64,000 nucleotides of DNA from DASQGA01 sp963722715 (GTDB lineage Bacteria > Actinomycetota > Thermoleophilia > Gaiellales > Gaiellaceae): positions 62,001 to 126,000 of the forward strand of contig CAVROA010000008.1 in the NCBI GenBank assembly GCA_963722715.1. Reading direction: 5' to 3'. The notes below the pieces were generated by a model, which saw only the letters and a program-made list of their open reading frames with translations, searched no databases and had not been told where the DNA came from. The stretch's first letter is position 1. Each line of letters begins with the position of its first letter. Of this stretch, positions 1 through 8,517 are shown in pieces. The position numbers were made by a program, and so were the translations under genes.

Positions 1-1710
1 TCCGCCGGGCGACCGACGGTCGTGTAGTCGACCGTGGGCGGAACCGGACACGCGTGGTCGGTCGCGGTCGACCGGAGCCGGGCCGCGACTGCGTTCGGAT
101 CCATGGTGAGCCCGCCGTGCACGAGGTCGGTGGTACCGAACTCGCTCACGATCAGGGCAGCCACTCCGACGGCATGCGGGGACGCCATCGACGTGCCCTG
201 GATCAGCTGGTAGTACGCGCAGTCCGTGATCGGCGCCGGTTGCGGCGACGGATCCGCCTGCGTGTTCGTCTTCTCTGCCGAGCAATCGCGGACGACGAAC
301 TCGGACGTCGGCTTGCCGGCGCCGTTCAGCTCATGGTTCGCCCTGGCGACTGCGGTCGGGTACGGCCCGAGAATCTCGTTCTCCGGCACCCGGAACTGGT
401 CGGTGCCGAAGAAGTCCCGGAAGTACCCGCCCGGTGCGGAGACGTCGATCTCACCGGTCGCGGCGTCGCCGGCTCCGTAGTTCGAGTAGTCGGCCTTTGC
501 TTCGCTTGGGCCGAGCGCACTCACGGAGAGCACGTCGTTGCCGGTCGCGGTGGCGGCGTCGTCCGCCTCGTTCGGCATGTCGCGGCAGAAGTCGGAGACG
601 ACCCGCACCCGCTCGGTTCCGGGCGGGAAGTCCGGGCTGGTGACGTCCGGCTTCGGATTGTCGATGTCCGTCGCGTAGTTGCCGGCGGCTGCGATGAGCG
701 TCACACCGTGCGCGCGCGCGTAGCCCACCGCGTCGTCGATCGTGTCGAGGACCGTCTGCTGCTCCACCCGCTCGGCCAGCGAGTCGGAGGGCAGTCGTCG
801 TGCCGGGATCGAGAGCGGGATGATCCATCGGGCAGTTGAACTGCCATGGGTCGGTGTAGAAGCTCATGTTCGCCACGTCGGCGCCGATGTCACCGGCGTA
901 CTTGAGGGCGTTCACGGTCTCCCAGAGGAAGAAGAAGCCCGAGTCCTGACCGGCCCGGTCGTTCACGAGCGTCACGTTCGGAGCGACTCCGGCCATGCCC
1001 AGCCCGTTGATCGGCGCGGCGATCGTCCCGGCGACGTGCGTGCCGTGCCCGTCCTCGTCCACGTTGTTCGGGTCTTGACAGGAATGATCGGGATCCTGGA
1101 CGCACTTGCCGTCGATGAGCGGGATGTCGGTCGTCCAGTTCCGGCTCAGCGTCCGGTTGAAGTTCGGCGCGATGTCGGGGTGCGATCCGTCGATGCCCGT
1201 GTCGATCACGGCGACGATGACGTCCTTCGAGCCCTGCTGAACGGCGTAGGACCCGTCGGGTGTCGCATCGATCATGCGCATGTCCCACTGCCAGTCGGCG
1301 AAGAGGGGCTCCTCGAGACCGGTGGTGGGCTCGTCGACGGTGACTCCGCCGATGCCGGCCCCTGCGGCGCGGCCCTCGCGCTCGATGCGGCGGGTTTGCT
1401 TCCGCTTCAGGCTCGGATACGCCCTCCCGATCACCTGGTTACGGGCGACGCCCGCAAGAGCGGCCTGCTTGCGTGCGGCCTTCGCAAACCTCACGTTCTT
1501 CGTGGTGACGAGCATGATCCGGAGCGCCTTCTGCGTCCGGACGACCTTGCCGCCGATCCGATTGACTGCGGCCTTGGCCGCCTTGAGCGAGACGCCGTCG
1601 TCGTAGCGAACGACGTACTCCCGCTTCAGTTTGCGCGCTGCGCCGGCCGTCGGCACGAGCAGCGCCGAGACGGCGAGCGCGAGCAACGCCGCGATGAGAA
1701 TCCTACGCAT
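1..1710 (-). pseudogene. Secreted subtilisin-like (S8) serine protease, frameshifted and cut by the window edge
   Basis: Secreted endopeptidase of the subtilase family. Translation begins with a signal peptide (MRRILIAALLALAVSALLVP, then TAGAA), an inhibitor-I9-like propeptide (to about residue 110) and the catalytic domain. The Asp motif VAVIDTGIDGSHPDI and the His motif DGHGTHVAGTIA lie in the first frame. Around 780-830 the frame breaks. The rest continues one frame over with the oxyanion motif LIAAAGN and the Ser motif QGTSMASPHAVGVAAL (near 190-225), open to position 1. All three catalytic residues therefore survive, but in two frames. It is divergent from a second subtilase gene at 1917. 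The single shift could be a sequencing error; otherwise the gene is inactive. The C-terminus lies outside the window. Confidence 0.85.
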
Positions 1711-1916
1711 GTACCCCCTCCGAAGACGATGCTAGAAACGCCGGAACGGTAGCGCGTCTTTGCAAACATCGCGTAAGTCAAGAGTTCCGGGCGGGTCCGG
1801 CTATTCTGTCACCGCACGGGGAGGGCGCTTACTCCTGTATCCCCCCTTGGAGGGATTTAGTTAATCAGCATCCAGGGGCACAGTCTGGGAAGTAGCTTTT
1901 CTAGAGAGGAGTTCTC

Positions 1917-3386
1917 TTGCGGTCAGGGGTTCTGCGGCGCTCGATCGTTCTAGCGGTTGTTGTCGGTTCGACGCTCGTCGGTGCGGGCGTGGCCGACGCG
2001 GCGCGCTACATCGTGCTCTACAACGGGAGATTTGTCCCCGCGAATGCGGAGACAGCGATCGCCCGGGCGGGCGGCACGCTGGTCCACCGCTATCGCCGAA
2101 TCGGCGTCGCGATCGCGGACTCCTCCGATCCCAACTTCCTCACGCGGCTGGACGGCCGCAAGGGTGTGGCGGCTGTCGCACCGTCCGGGAACGACGAAGT
2201 GGACGACGCAATCGTCTCGAACCCGAGCGAGCGGCGAATGGGACTTCTCCCGAACGAGCCGGCAACGGACAACGACCCATTCTCGAGCCGCCAGTGGAAT
2301 CTGCGCCAGATCGGAGCGATCGAGGCGCACGCGATCACGGGCGGTAGCCCCTCAGTCCTCGTCGGTCACCTCGACAGCGGAGTCGACTACACGCATCCCG
2401 ATCTCCAGCACAATGTCGATCTCGCCAACAGCGCCTCGTGTGTCGGGGGGGTTCCGAACCAGGAGCCTGACTCGACGGGGCGGCTTCCCTTCTTCGACAC
2501 GAACGGCCACGGAACGTTTACGGCGGGAGAGATCGTCGCGGACGACAACGGCGTCGGCATCGTCGGTGTGGCGCCCAACGTGCGCCTCGCGTCCGTGAAG
2601 GTGACCTCCGTCGACGCCCGCGACGGCAGGACGAAGATCTTTCCCGAGTCGGCGATCTGCGGGCTCATGTGGGCGGCGACGCACGGGTTCGACGTTATGA
2701 ACGCAAGCCTCGCGATCGATCGGACCGAGCTGAACGTCCCGGCTGCGAGCGTCGGTTTCTTCTGCCGCTCGAACCCGGCGGATGCGGTCGTGATCAAGGC
2801 CGTGCGCCGCGCGGCGAGTTATGCGCTGGGCCGCGGGGTCTCCCTCGTCGCCTCGGCCGGGAATTCGAACGTCGACCTGACGAGTCCGCCGGCCGGCGAG
2901 GATTGCATCCGCATGCCTGGCGGCCTGCCGGGGGTCATCGCCGTCAGTGCTGTCGGGCCGGTACGGGCCGACGGCTCCGTTCAGCGGAAGACCTTCAGCT
3001 CGAACTACGGATTGGGCGCGATCGACCTCACGGCCCCCGGCGGCGATCAGTTCGAGCTGACGCCCGCGACGGCAGGTCTCGTCTTTTCGACGCTGCCTAA
3101 CAATTCGTATGGCTTCATGGGCGGGTCGACCAGCGCAGCTGCTCCGCACGTCACCGGCGTCGCAGCGCTCGTGATCAGCATGTTCGGAGACAGCTCGCCG
3201 GGAAATGGCCGCATGATGCCGAGCACTGTGCGAGCGATCCTCGAGGGATCCGCCACCGTGCTCGCTTGTCCGCCCAACCCGTACATTCGCCCGACGGGTG
3301 CTCCCGCCTTCTGTGAGGGCACGGACGAGCTGAACGGCTTCTATGGGCACGGCGAAGTGAACGCCCTCGCCGCTCTCGGCGGATAA
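1917..3386 (+). CDS. Secreted subtilisin-like (S8) serine protease
   Basis: Predicted extracellular serine endopeptidase of 489 residues. The start is TTG with an AGAGGAG ribosome-binding site five bases upstream. The N-terminus is a signal peptide ending near VADAA, followed by a short propeptide-like region. The catalytic domain shows Asp153 (HLDSGVDYTHPDL), His198 (NGHGTFTAGEI), the oxyanion Asn in SAGN and Ser406 in GGSTSAAAPHVTGVAAL. The usual Thr-Ser-Met-Ala around the serine is Thr-Ser-Ala-Ala here, a mild departure. Extra cysteines (for example in NSASCVG, SAICGL and GFFCRS) suggest disulfides in an exported protein. It is divergent from the frameshifted protease at 1-1710 across 206 bp, which holds no other gene. 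It ends three bases from convergent pntB. Confidence 0.9.
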   Translation: MRSGVLRRSIVLAVVVGSTLVGAGVADAARYIVLYNGRFVPANAETAIARAGGTLVHRYRRIGVAIADSSDPNFLTRLDGRKGVAAVAPSGNDEVDDAIVSNPSERRMGLLPNEPATDNDPFSSRQWNLRQIGAIEAHAITGGSPSVLVGHLDSGVDYTHPDLQHNVDLANSASCVGGVPNQEPDSTGRLPFFDTNGHGTFTAGEIVADDNGVGIVGVAPNVRLASVKVTSVDARDGRTKIFPESAICGLMWAATHGFDVMNASLAIDRTELNVPAASVGFFCRSNPADAVVIKAVRRAASYALGRGVSLVASAGNSNVDLTSPPAGEDCIRMPGGLPGVIAVSAVGPVRADGSVQRKTFSSNYGLGAIDLTAPGGDQFELTPATAGLVFSTLPNNSYGFMGGSTSAAAPHVTGVAALVISMFGDSSPGNGRMMPSTVRAILEGSATVLACPPNPYIRPTGAPAFCEGTDELNGFYGHGEVNALAALGG

Positions 3387-3389
3387 TCG

Positions 3390-4805
3390 CTACGCGGCCT
3401 TGACGCCGCTGACGAGGCGCTCGACGGAGGCCTTCGCGTCTCCAAAGAGCATCGTGGTCTTCGGGTTGTAGTAGAGGTCGTTGTCGACCCCGGCGAAGCC
3501 GGTGTTCATGCTCCGCTTCAGGACGATCACGTTCCGTGCTTCGTCGACGTCGAGGATCGGCATGCCGAAGAGCGGGCTCTGCCGGTCGGTGCGCGCCGCC
3601 GGGTTCGTGACGTCGTTCGCGCCGATGACCAGAACGACGTCGGTCCGCTGGAACTCCGGGTTCGCATCCTCCATGTCGAGGAGCTGCGGGTAGGGCACGT
3701 TCGCCTCTGCGAGGAGGACGTTCATGTGGCCCGGCATCCGGCCCGCGACCGGGTGAATGGCATACCGAACACGAACGCCCCGTCCCTCGAGCAGGTCGGC
3801 AAGCTCCCGCGTGGCGTGCTGGGCCTGCGCGACCGCGAGGCCGTAGCCGGGAACGACCATCACCTGCTCCGCGTAGGCCAGCATGACGGCGGCGTCCTCC
3901 GGCGTGATCTCCCGGGCCATCTTCCCGTCGGCATCCGGCCCGGCCGCTGCGGCTCCACCCCCGCCTCCCGCCGATCCGAAGGCGCTGAAGAGCACGTTGG
4001 CGAGCGACCGGTTCATCGCGCGCCCCATCATCACGGTGAGCAGAGTCCCCGAAGCTCCCACGAGCGTCCCGCCGATGATCAACGCGACGTTGTCGAGCAC
4101 GAAGCCGGCCGACGCGGCCGCAAGGCCCGTGAACGCGTTCAGGAAGGAGATGACGACCGGCATGTCGGCGCCGCCGATCGGTAGTACGAGCATGACGCCG
4201 AACAGAAGCGCGGCGAGCAAGAGCAGGACGATCCAGAGCTGCGCCTCCGTCGCAGCGGCGACGACCGCCAGACCGATCGAAGCGACGAAGACCAGAGCAT
4301 TGACGACGTTCTGTCCCGGAAAGACCATGGGTCGCCCGGGCAAGAGCTCCTGGAGCTTTGCGAACGCGACGATGGAGCCGGAGAAGCTGATCGAGCCGAC
4401 CAGGGCGGAGAACATGATCGCCGCCACGATGTCTCCGGCCAGCGCTCCATCGGCGGGTGCGAGGCGGTGGAACTCCGCTGCCGCGATCAGCGCCGCCGCG
4501 CCGCCGCCGACTCCGTTGAAGAGGGCGACCATCTGCGGCATCGCCGTCATCCGAACGCGGCGCGCCGAGACGGCGCCGATGACCGACCCGACTGCGATGC
4601 CGGCTGCGATCAGCCAGTAGGAGTCGATCTCCGGCGAGAAGAGCGTGACGATGACGGCGATGGCCATTCCCGCTGCTGCGACGAGATTTCCCGATCGAGC
4701 GGTGGTCGGATGCGAGAGCCGCTTGATCCCGAGGACCAGCAGGATCGCCGCGACGGCGTAGGTGAGGTTGATGATGTTCTGTCCGAGCGCCAGGACGGGA
4801 GTCAC
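3390..4805 (-). CDS. pntB: NAD(P) transhydrogenase subunit beta
   Basis: Beta subunit of the proton-translocating transhydrogenase, which uses the proton gradient to reduce NADP+ with NADH. The protein has 471 residues: about nine membrane helices (roughly residues 1-260, including the conserved FNGVGGGAAAL) and a cytoplasmic NADP-binding domain dIII. That domain has the nucleotide motif PGYGLAVAQAQ and the VIGANDVTNPAA, GMPILDVDEA and KRSMNTGFAGVDN segments. I chose the GTG at 4805, which overlaps the pntAB stop as GTGA. The longer open frame upstream only overlaps pntAB. It is the last gene of pntAA-pntAB-pntB. Length and motifs match the family and nothing looks broken. Confidence 0.95.
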   Translation of the reverse strand: MTPVLALGQNIINLTYAVAAILLVLGIKRLSHPTTARSGNLVAAAGMAIAVIVTLFSPEIDSYWLIAAGIAVGSVIGAVSARRVRMTAMPQMVALFNGVGGGAAALIAAAEFHRLAPADGALAGDIVAAIMFSALVGSISFSGSIVAFAKLQELLPGRPMVFPGQNVVNALVFVASIGLAVVAAATEAQLWIVLLLLAALLFGVMLVLPIGGADMPVVISFLNAFTGLAAASAGFVLDNVALIIGGTLVGASGTLLTVMMGRAMNRSLANVLFSAFGSAGGGGGAAAAGPDADGKMAREITPEDAAVMLAYAEQVMVVPGYGLAVAQAQHATRELADLLEGRGVRVRYAIHPVAGRMPGHMNVLLAEANVPYPQLLDMEDANPEFQRTDVVLVIGANDVTNPAARTDRQSPLFGMPILDVDEARNVIVLKRSMNTGFAGVDNDLYYNPKTTMLFGDAKASVERLVSGVKAA

Positions 4806-5101
4806 TGGGGTTCTTTCCCGGGCTTCCGCTTGAACATGTCGAGCATCCGGTCTGTGACCAGGAATCCGCCGACGACGTTGACGGCGCCGAAGACCAGCGC
4901 GACGAACGCGAGCACCTGCTCGAGCGTGGAGTCGGCCGAGCCGGCGATCAGCATCGCTCCGACGAGGACGATGCCGTGGATCGCGTTCGTTCCGGACATG
5001 AGCGGTGTGTGCAAGAGGGTGGGGACCCGGGAGATCAGCTCGATGCCGAGGAAGACGGCGAGCGCGAAGATCGTCAGGCTCGCGATCAGCTCTGGTCTCA
5101 C
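4802..5101 (-). CDS. pntAB: NAD(P) transhydrogenase alpha subunit, membrane part (alpha-2)
   Basis: Small membrane subunit (99 residues) corresponding to the C-terminal transmembrane part of the E. coli PntA chain. Here it is a separate polypeptide, as in Rhodospirillum and many actinobacteria. It has about three hydrophobic helices, with the conserved segments VPTLLHTPLMSGTNAIHG and FGAVNVVGGFLVTDRMLDMF. The GTG start at 5101 gives MRPELIASLTIF. The stop overlaps the pntB start by four bases, implying translational coupling. The 175 bp between it and pntAA hold two hairpins rather than a gene. Confidence 0.93.
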   Translation of the reverse strand: MRPELIASLTIFALAVFLGIELISRVPTLLHTPLMSGTNAIHGIVLVGAMLIAGSADSTLEQVLAFVALVFGAVNVVGGFLVTDRMLDMFKRKPGKEPQ

Positions 5102-5129
5102 GCGCGCCCCTCGCCGGCGGAGGCTGCCG

Positions 5130-5150
5130 CCGGGCGGAGCCCGGCTCCGC
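5130..5150. repeat. Short hairpin in the pntAA-pntAB gap
   Basis: GGGCGGAG (5130-5137) and CTCCGCCC (5143-5150) form a perfect 8-bp stem with a 5-base loop. It lies about 30 bases upstream of the pntAB start on the transcribed strand. It could be a transcript-processing or attenuation element, or a chance GC-rich hairpin. Confidence 0.5.
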
Positions 5151-5162
5151 CCCCGTCTGAAA

Positions 5163-5233
5163 CCGCTGGCGGTGCGGGGCTCTCCGGGCCCGCATTACTC
5201 ACATTGTGCCCTCCGGCCCCGCACCCCCAGCGG
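5163..5233. repeat. 18-bp inverted repeat between pntAA and pntAB
   Basis: Arms 5163-5180 (CCGCTGGCGGTGCGGGGC) and 5216-5233 (GCCCCGCACCCCCAGCGG) are complementary at 17 of 18 positions and are separated by 35 bases. It sits inside an operon where the neighbouring genes otherwise overlap. It may be a structured RNA element controlling subunit stoichiometry, or a small dispersed repeat. No second copy was seen in this window. Confidence 0.6.
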
Positions 5234-5276
5234 CGCCCGAGGAACGCGCGAAGCGTCGGGGTTGGCTCAGCGTGCC

Positions 5277-6392
5277 TCACGCTGGCACGATCTCCTTCAG
5301 GACCCGCCCCTCGTGCGCGACGCAGGTCTCGCGAACGATCTCGTCCTCGAAGTCCAGCACGAGCTCACCGTCCGCGAGCAGCAGGCCGAGGAAGCTCTGC
5401 ACGTTCCGCGCGTACATCTGGCTCGCGTGGAAAGGCATCGTGCTCGGCATGTTGACCTCGCCCACGATCGTGACTCCGCCCACCTCGATCGTCTCGCCAG
5501 GCTTTGTCAGCTCGCAGTTCCCGCCCATCTCGGCGGCGAGGTCGACGATGACCGACCCTGGGCGCATGCCACGGGCCGCCGCCGCGGTGACGAGCACCGG
5601 CGCCGGGCGGCCCGGGATCAGGGCCGTGGAGACGACGGCATCGGATTCGCCGACGTGGCGAGCGATGAGCTCCTGCTCGCGCTCGTGCTGGTCCTCGGAG
5701 AGCGCGACCGCGTATCCCCCCGTTCCCTCGGCGCCTTCGACATCGAGCTCGAGGAAGGCGGCGCCGAGGCTCTCGACCTGCTCCTTCACGACCGGGCGGA
5801 CGTCGAAAGCGGAGACGACGGCACCGAGCCGGCGGGCGGTCGCTATTGCCTGGAGCCCCGCCACGCCCGCGCCGAGGACGAGCACCCTCGCCGGCGCGAT
5901 CGTTCCGGCCGCGGTCGTGAGCATGGGAAAGAACTTCCCGAGCGTCGCGGCTGCGACGACGACTGCCTTGTAGCCGGCGACGGTGCTCTGGGAAGAGAGC
6001 GCGTCCATCGGTTGAGCGCGGGTGATGCGTGGGATCGCGTCCATCGAGAACGCCGTGACTCCACGCTCGGCGAGTCCGCTCGGAAGCTCCTGGTCGACGA
6101 GTGGCTGGAGGAGCGCCACGAGCACGGTGTCCTTGCGGAGCGCAGCGAGCTCCTCGGCGGAGGGCCGCTGCACTTTGCACACGAGCCCGGCGCTGCCGTA
6201 GACGTCCGAGGCCGTCTGGACCAGCGAGGCGCCTGCCTCCGCATACGCGTCGTCGGTGAAGCCCGCGGCCAACCCCGCCCCGGTCTCGATAAGCACTTCG
6301 TTGCCGCTCGCGACCAGGCGCCCGACGATGTCCGGAACGAGGGCGACGCGGCGCTCGCCCGGCGCCGTCTCTCTAGGAACTCCGAGCCTCAT
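5277..6392 (-). CDS. pntAA: NAD(P) transhydrogenase alpha subunit, NAD-binding part (alpha-1)
   Basis: Peripheral NAD(H)-binding domain dI of proton-translocating transhydrogenase, 371 residues. It opens with the typical MRLGVPRETAPGERRVALVP. The RQD-loop region SMDAIPRITRAQPMDALSSQ lies near residues 116-135, and the Rossmann motif VLVLGAGVAGLQAIATARRLGA has GAGVAG at about 174-179. DLAAEMGGNCELT follows. These are alanine-dehydrogenase/PNT family signatures. It is the first gene of the pntAA-pntAB-pntB operon. The complex would supply NADPH and is anchored by the other two subunits. Confidence 0.94.
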   Translation of the reverse strand: MRLGVPRETAPGERRVALVPDIVGRLVASGNEVLIETGAGLAAGFTDDAYAEAGASLVQTASDVYGSAGLVCKVQRPSAEELAALRKDTVLVALLQPLVDQELPSGLAERGVTAFSMDAIPRITRAQPMDALSSQSTVAGYKAVVVAAATLGKFFPMLTTAAGTIAPARVLVLGAGVAGLQAIATARRLGAVVSAFDVRPVVKEQVESLGAAFLELDVEGAEGTGGYAVALSEDQHEREQELIARHVGESDAVVSTALIPGRPAPVLVTAAAARGMRPGSVIVDLAAEMGGNCELTKPGETIEVGGVTIVGEVNMPSTMPFHASQMYARNVQSFLGLLLADGELVLDFEDEIVRETCVAHEGRVLKEIVPA

Positions 6393-6437
6393 CGACCGCG
6401 GAGTCTAAGCTCGTGAGTCACGGGTAGGGTCTTGGGC

Positions 6438-6677
6438 GTGCAGGACTGGCTGGAACAGGCGCGGGACAACCTCGCGTCCGAATGCGGGGACGAGCCCGCG
6501 GTCTACACCCTCGAGCAGAGAGAAATCGACGAGCTCCTCGAGCTTGCGCGCGTTGCTGCCCACGAGAGCGGCGAGCGCATCAACGCCCCCCTTGTCTGCT
6601 ACCTGGTCGGCCTCGCCCGCGGCCGCCACGGCGCGGCGCTCGACCACCTGATCGACGCCGTCACGAAGCCCGCTTAG
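6438..6677 (+). CDS. DUF6457-type small protein
   Basis: A 79-residue soluble protein resembling the actinobacterial DUF6457 domain. It has an N-terminal DWLEQ, then LLELARVAAHESGERINAPLVCYLVGLARGR, matching the family pattern LARxxAHxxxRxxAPLxxxLVGLAAGR. The family is often found beside or fused to molybdenum-cofactor genes (MobA-like), but no such gene is adjacent here. I chose the GTG at 6438 because GGGTAGGG lies seven bases upstream. A TTG at 6432 is the alternative. It is divergent from pntAA and convergent with the response regulator gene at 6687. The function is unknown. Confidence 0.75.
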   Translation: MQDWLEQARDNLASECGDEPAVYTLEQREIDELLELARVAAHESGERINAPLVCYLVGLARGRHGAALDHLIDAVTKPA

Positions 6678-6686
6678 GCGGGCCGG

Positions 6687-7322
6687 TTAGGAGATCAGGG
6701 ACTGCCGCAGTGCCGTCGCGACGGCCTGGGTTCGGGTGTCTGCGTCGAGCTTCCCCATCGCCTTGCGGAGGTGGGTCCGAACGGTCTCGGGAGAGATGAA
6801 GAGAGCCTTTCCAATCTCCTCGTTCGAGTTGCCGTCGGCGAGCAAACGCAGAACCTCGCGCTCACGCTTCGTCAGCGCAGGCATGGCGTCCGCCGCCGCC
6901 GGTGTCGCAAAGACGCCGGCCAATACCGGATCGACGTACGTCCCGCCAGCGGCGACGAGCTCGACTGCGCGCACGAGGTCGTCGAGCGGGGCTTCCTTCA
7001 GCAGGAAGCCGCGGGCTCCCGCGTCGATCGCCTCCATTAGTAGCGCGCGCTCTCCGTAGGCGGTGTAGAGGATCACCGCGGTCTCCGGGCTCGAGTTGGC
7101 CGCGCGTCGCGCGATCTCGACACCCGAGAGCTTGGGCATCCGCAAGTCGACGACGGCCACCGCCGGGTGCCGCCGCTCCAGCTTGGCGAGTGCCTCGTCG
7201 CCGTCTCGTGCCCGGCCTGCGATCTCGATCCCGTTCGACTCGAGCATTTCGCAGATCGCCTCGACCATCGCCGGGTGATCGTCCGCGACGAGGCAGGTAA
7301 TGGTTTTTGAGTCTGCTGACAA
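6687..7322 (-). CDS. NarL/FixJ-family response regulator (receiver + LuxR HTH)
   Basis: Cytoplasmic transcription regulator of 211 residues. The receiver domain (about 8-125) has the acidic pair Asp14/Asp15, phosphoacceptor Asp59 (VAVVDLRMP), Thr87 and Lys109 (GFLLKEAPLDD). A LuxR-type helix-turn-helix follows at about 149-205 (LTKREREVLRLLADGNSNEE, then IGKALFISPETVRTHL). All phosphorylation residues are intact. No histidine kinase lies next to it. The divergent neighbour at 7379 encodes a degenerate receiver-like protein. The promoter should lie in the 56 bp between them; no clear operator was seen. Confidence 0.93.
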   Translation of the reverse strand: MSADSKTITCLVADDHPAMVEAICEMLESNGIEIAGRARDGDEALAKLERRHPAVAVVDLRMPKLSGVEIARRAANSSPETAVILYTAYGERALLMEAIDAGARGFLLKEAPLDDLVRAVELVAAGGTYVDPVLAGVFATPAAADAMPALTKREREVLRLLADGNSNEEIGKALFISPETVRTHLRKAMGKLDADTRTQAVATALRQSLIS

Positions 7323-7378
7323 TGGGAAACCTTGGCAAAGTCATTCTAAAGAGGCTGCGGAACGACGATGGTGTGCTC

Positions 7379-7739
7379 ATGGCAACGATCATGGTCGCTG
7401 ATGAGCACGACGAGGTGCAACGGCTCCTCTGTCACATGGTTGCGAGGGTCGGGCACACCCCCGTCATGAGGACGGCTGCTCAGAGGAACGAGCTTCACGG
7501 CTTCGATGCCCTCCTGCTGGAGCCGGCCTTTCCGGGCTCTTTGCTATGCGCAGGAGGTGCGGAGCGTAAGGCCCGAGCTGCCCATCGTCTGCGTCAGCAT
7601 TTACCCGCCAACGCCGGACGTCCGCGCGCTGGGGTGCGTGGTGCATCTGCTGAAGCCCTTCTCGCTCTGCGAGCTCGAGTCGGCGCTCGAGCAGGCGCTC
7701 GTCGCACCACTCGTGAGAAACACCCAGGCTGCTCTATAA
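7379..7739 (+). pseudogene. Degenerate response-regulator receiver protein, frameshifted
   Basis: About 120 codons resembling a stand-alone receiver domain. The first frame reads MATIMVADEHDEVQRLLCHM and continues to DALLLEPAFPG. A one-base shift near 7534-7545 moves the rest to the next frame, which reads AQEVRSVRPELPIVCVSIYP and then VHLLKPFSLCELESALEQAL before a stop at 7739. The typical phosphoacceptor Asp is Glu (LLLEPAFPG), while the Lys of LKPF is present. It may therefore be a pseudo-receiver even when read continuously. The GGG run at 7534-7536 is a plausible site for a sequencing indel. Confidence 0.65.
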
Positions 7740-7750
7740 GCTCTCGCCCG

Positions 7751-8509
7751 ATGGCCGGGCTCGAGGGACGCACTGCGCTCGTTACGGGCGCCTCGAGCGG
7801 GATCGGCAGCTCGACGGCACGTGCGCTGGCGCAGGCCGGGGCGCGGCTCGCGCTCGGGGCGAGGCGGGTCGAGAAGGTGGAGGCGTTGGCGTCGGAGCTG
7901 CCCGGCGACCATCTCGCGGGCGAGCTCGACGTGACGGATGCCAGGAGTGCGACTGCCTTCGTGGAGCGGGCGTCTTCTTTTCTCGGCCGGATCGACATCC
8001 TGGTGAACAACGCCGGGCTTGCGCTCGGCCGTGTCACGATCGAAGACGGAAACGACCAGGATGACCGCACGATGCTCGAGACCAACGTTCTCGGGCTCGT
8101 CCGGATGACGCGGCTCGTTCTGCCGCACATGGAGGACGGGACGGGCCACGTGGTCAATTTGGGCTCTTGGGCCGGACATGAGGCCTACCCGATGGGCGGC
8201 CTCTACGTGGGCTCGAAGACGGCTGTCAAGGCACTAACCGAGGTCATGCGGAAGGAGCTGGTAGGCAGGATCAAGGTCTCCACGGTCGATCCCGGCATGG
8301 TCGGGGACACCGAGTTCTCCGATGTGCGCTTTGGCGGCGATGCCGAAAAGAAGAACTCGGTCTACGCCGGAGTCGATTACCTGACGCCCGACGACATCGC
8401 CGAGTGCATCTTGTGGGTGGTGACCCGCCCGCCGTACATGGTTGTCGACGAGATGGTGGTGAAGCCGCTCCAACAGGCGAGCCAGGACGCCATCGTCCGC
8501 CGTAAATGA
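7751..8509 (+). CDS. SDR family NADP-dependent oxidoreductase (YdfG-like)
   Basis: Classical short-chain dehydrogenase of 252 residues. It has the cofactor motif TGASSGIG (12-19), an Arg-rich second strand (GARRVEKVEAL) that favours NADP, the NNAG motif (87-90) and catalytic Ser139, Tyr152 and Lys156 (LYVGSKTAVKAL). Overall it resembles E. coli YdfG (3-hydroxy acid/serine dehydrogenase), but the substrate is not determined by sequence. I chose the ATG at 7751; the longer open frame upstream belongs to the broken receiver gene. It is followed after 8 bp by the glycosidase gene, probably in one transcript. Confidence 0.88.
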   Translation: MAGLEGRTALVTGASSGIGSSTARALAQAGARLALGARRVEKVEALASELPGDHLAGELDVTDARSATAFVERASSFLGRIDILVNNAGLALGRVTIEDGNDQDDRTMLETNVLGLVRMTRLVLPHMEDGTGHVVNLGSWAGHEAYPMGGLYVGSKTAVKALTEVMRKELVGRIKVSTVDPGMVGDTEFSDVRFGGDAEKKNSVYAGVDYLTPDDIAECILWVVTRPPYMVVDEMVVKPLQQASQDAIVRRK

Positions 8510-8517
8510 TCATCTAA

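Noticed and set aside
5098..5280. A 60-codon open frame between pntAA and pntAB
   Set aside because: Composition is unlike a protein (Gly/Ala/Pro-rich), the region is dominated by hairpins, and no ribosome-binding site is apparent.
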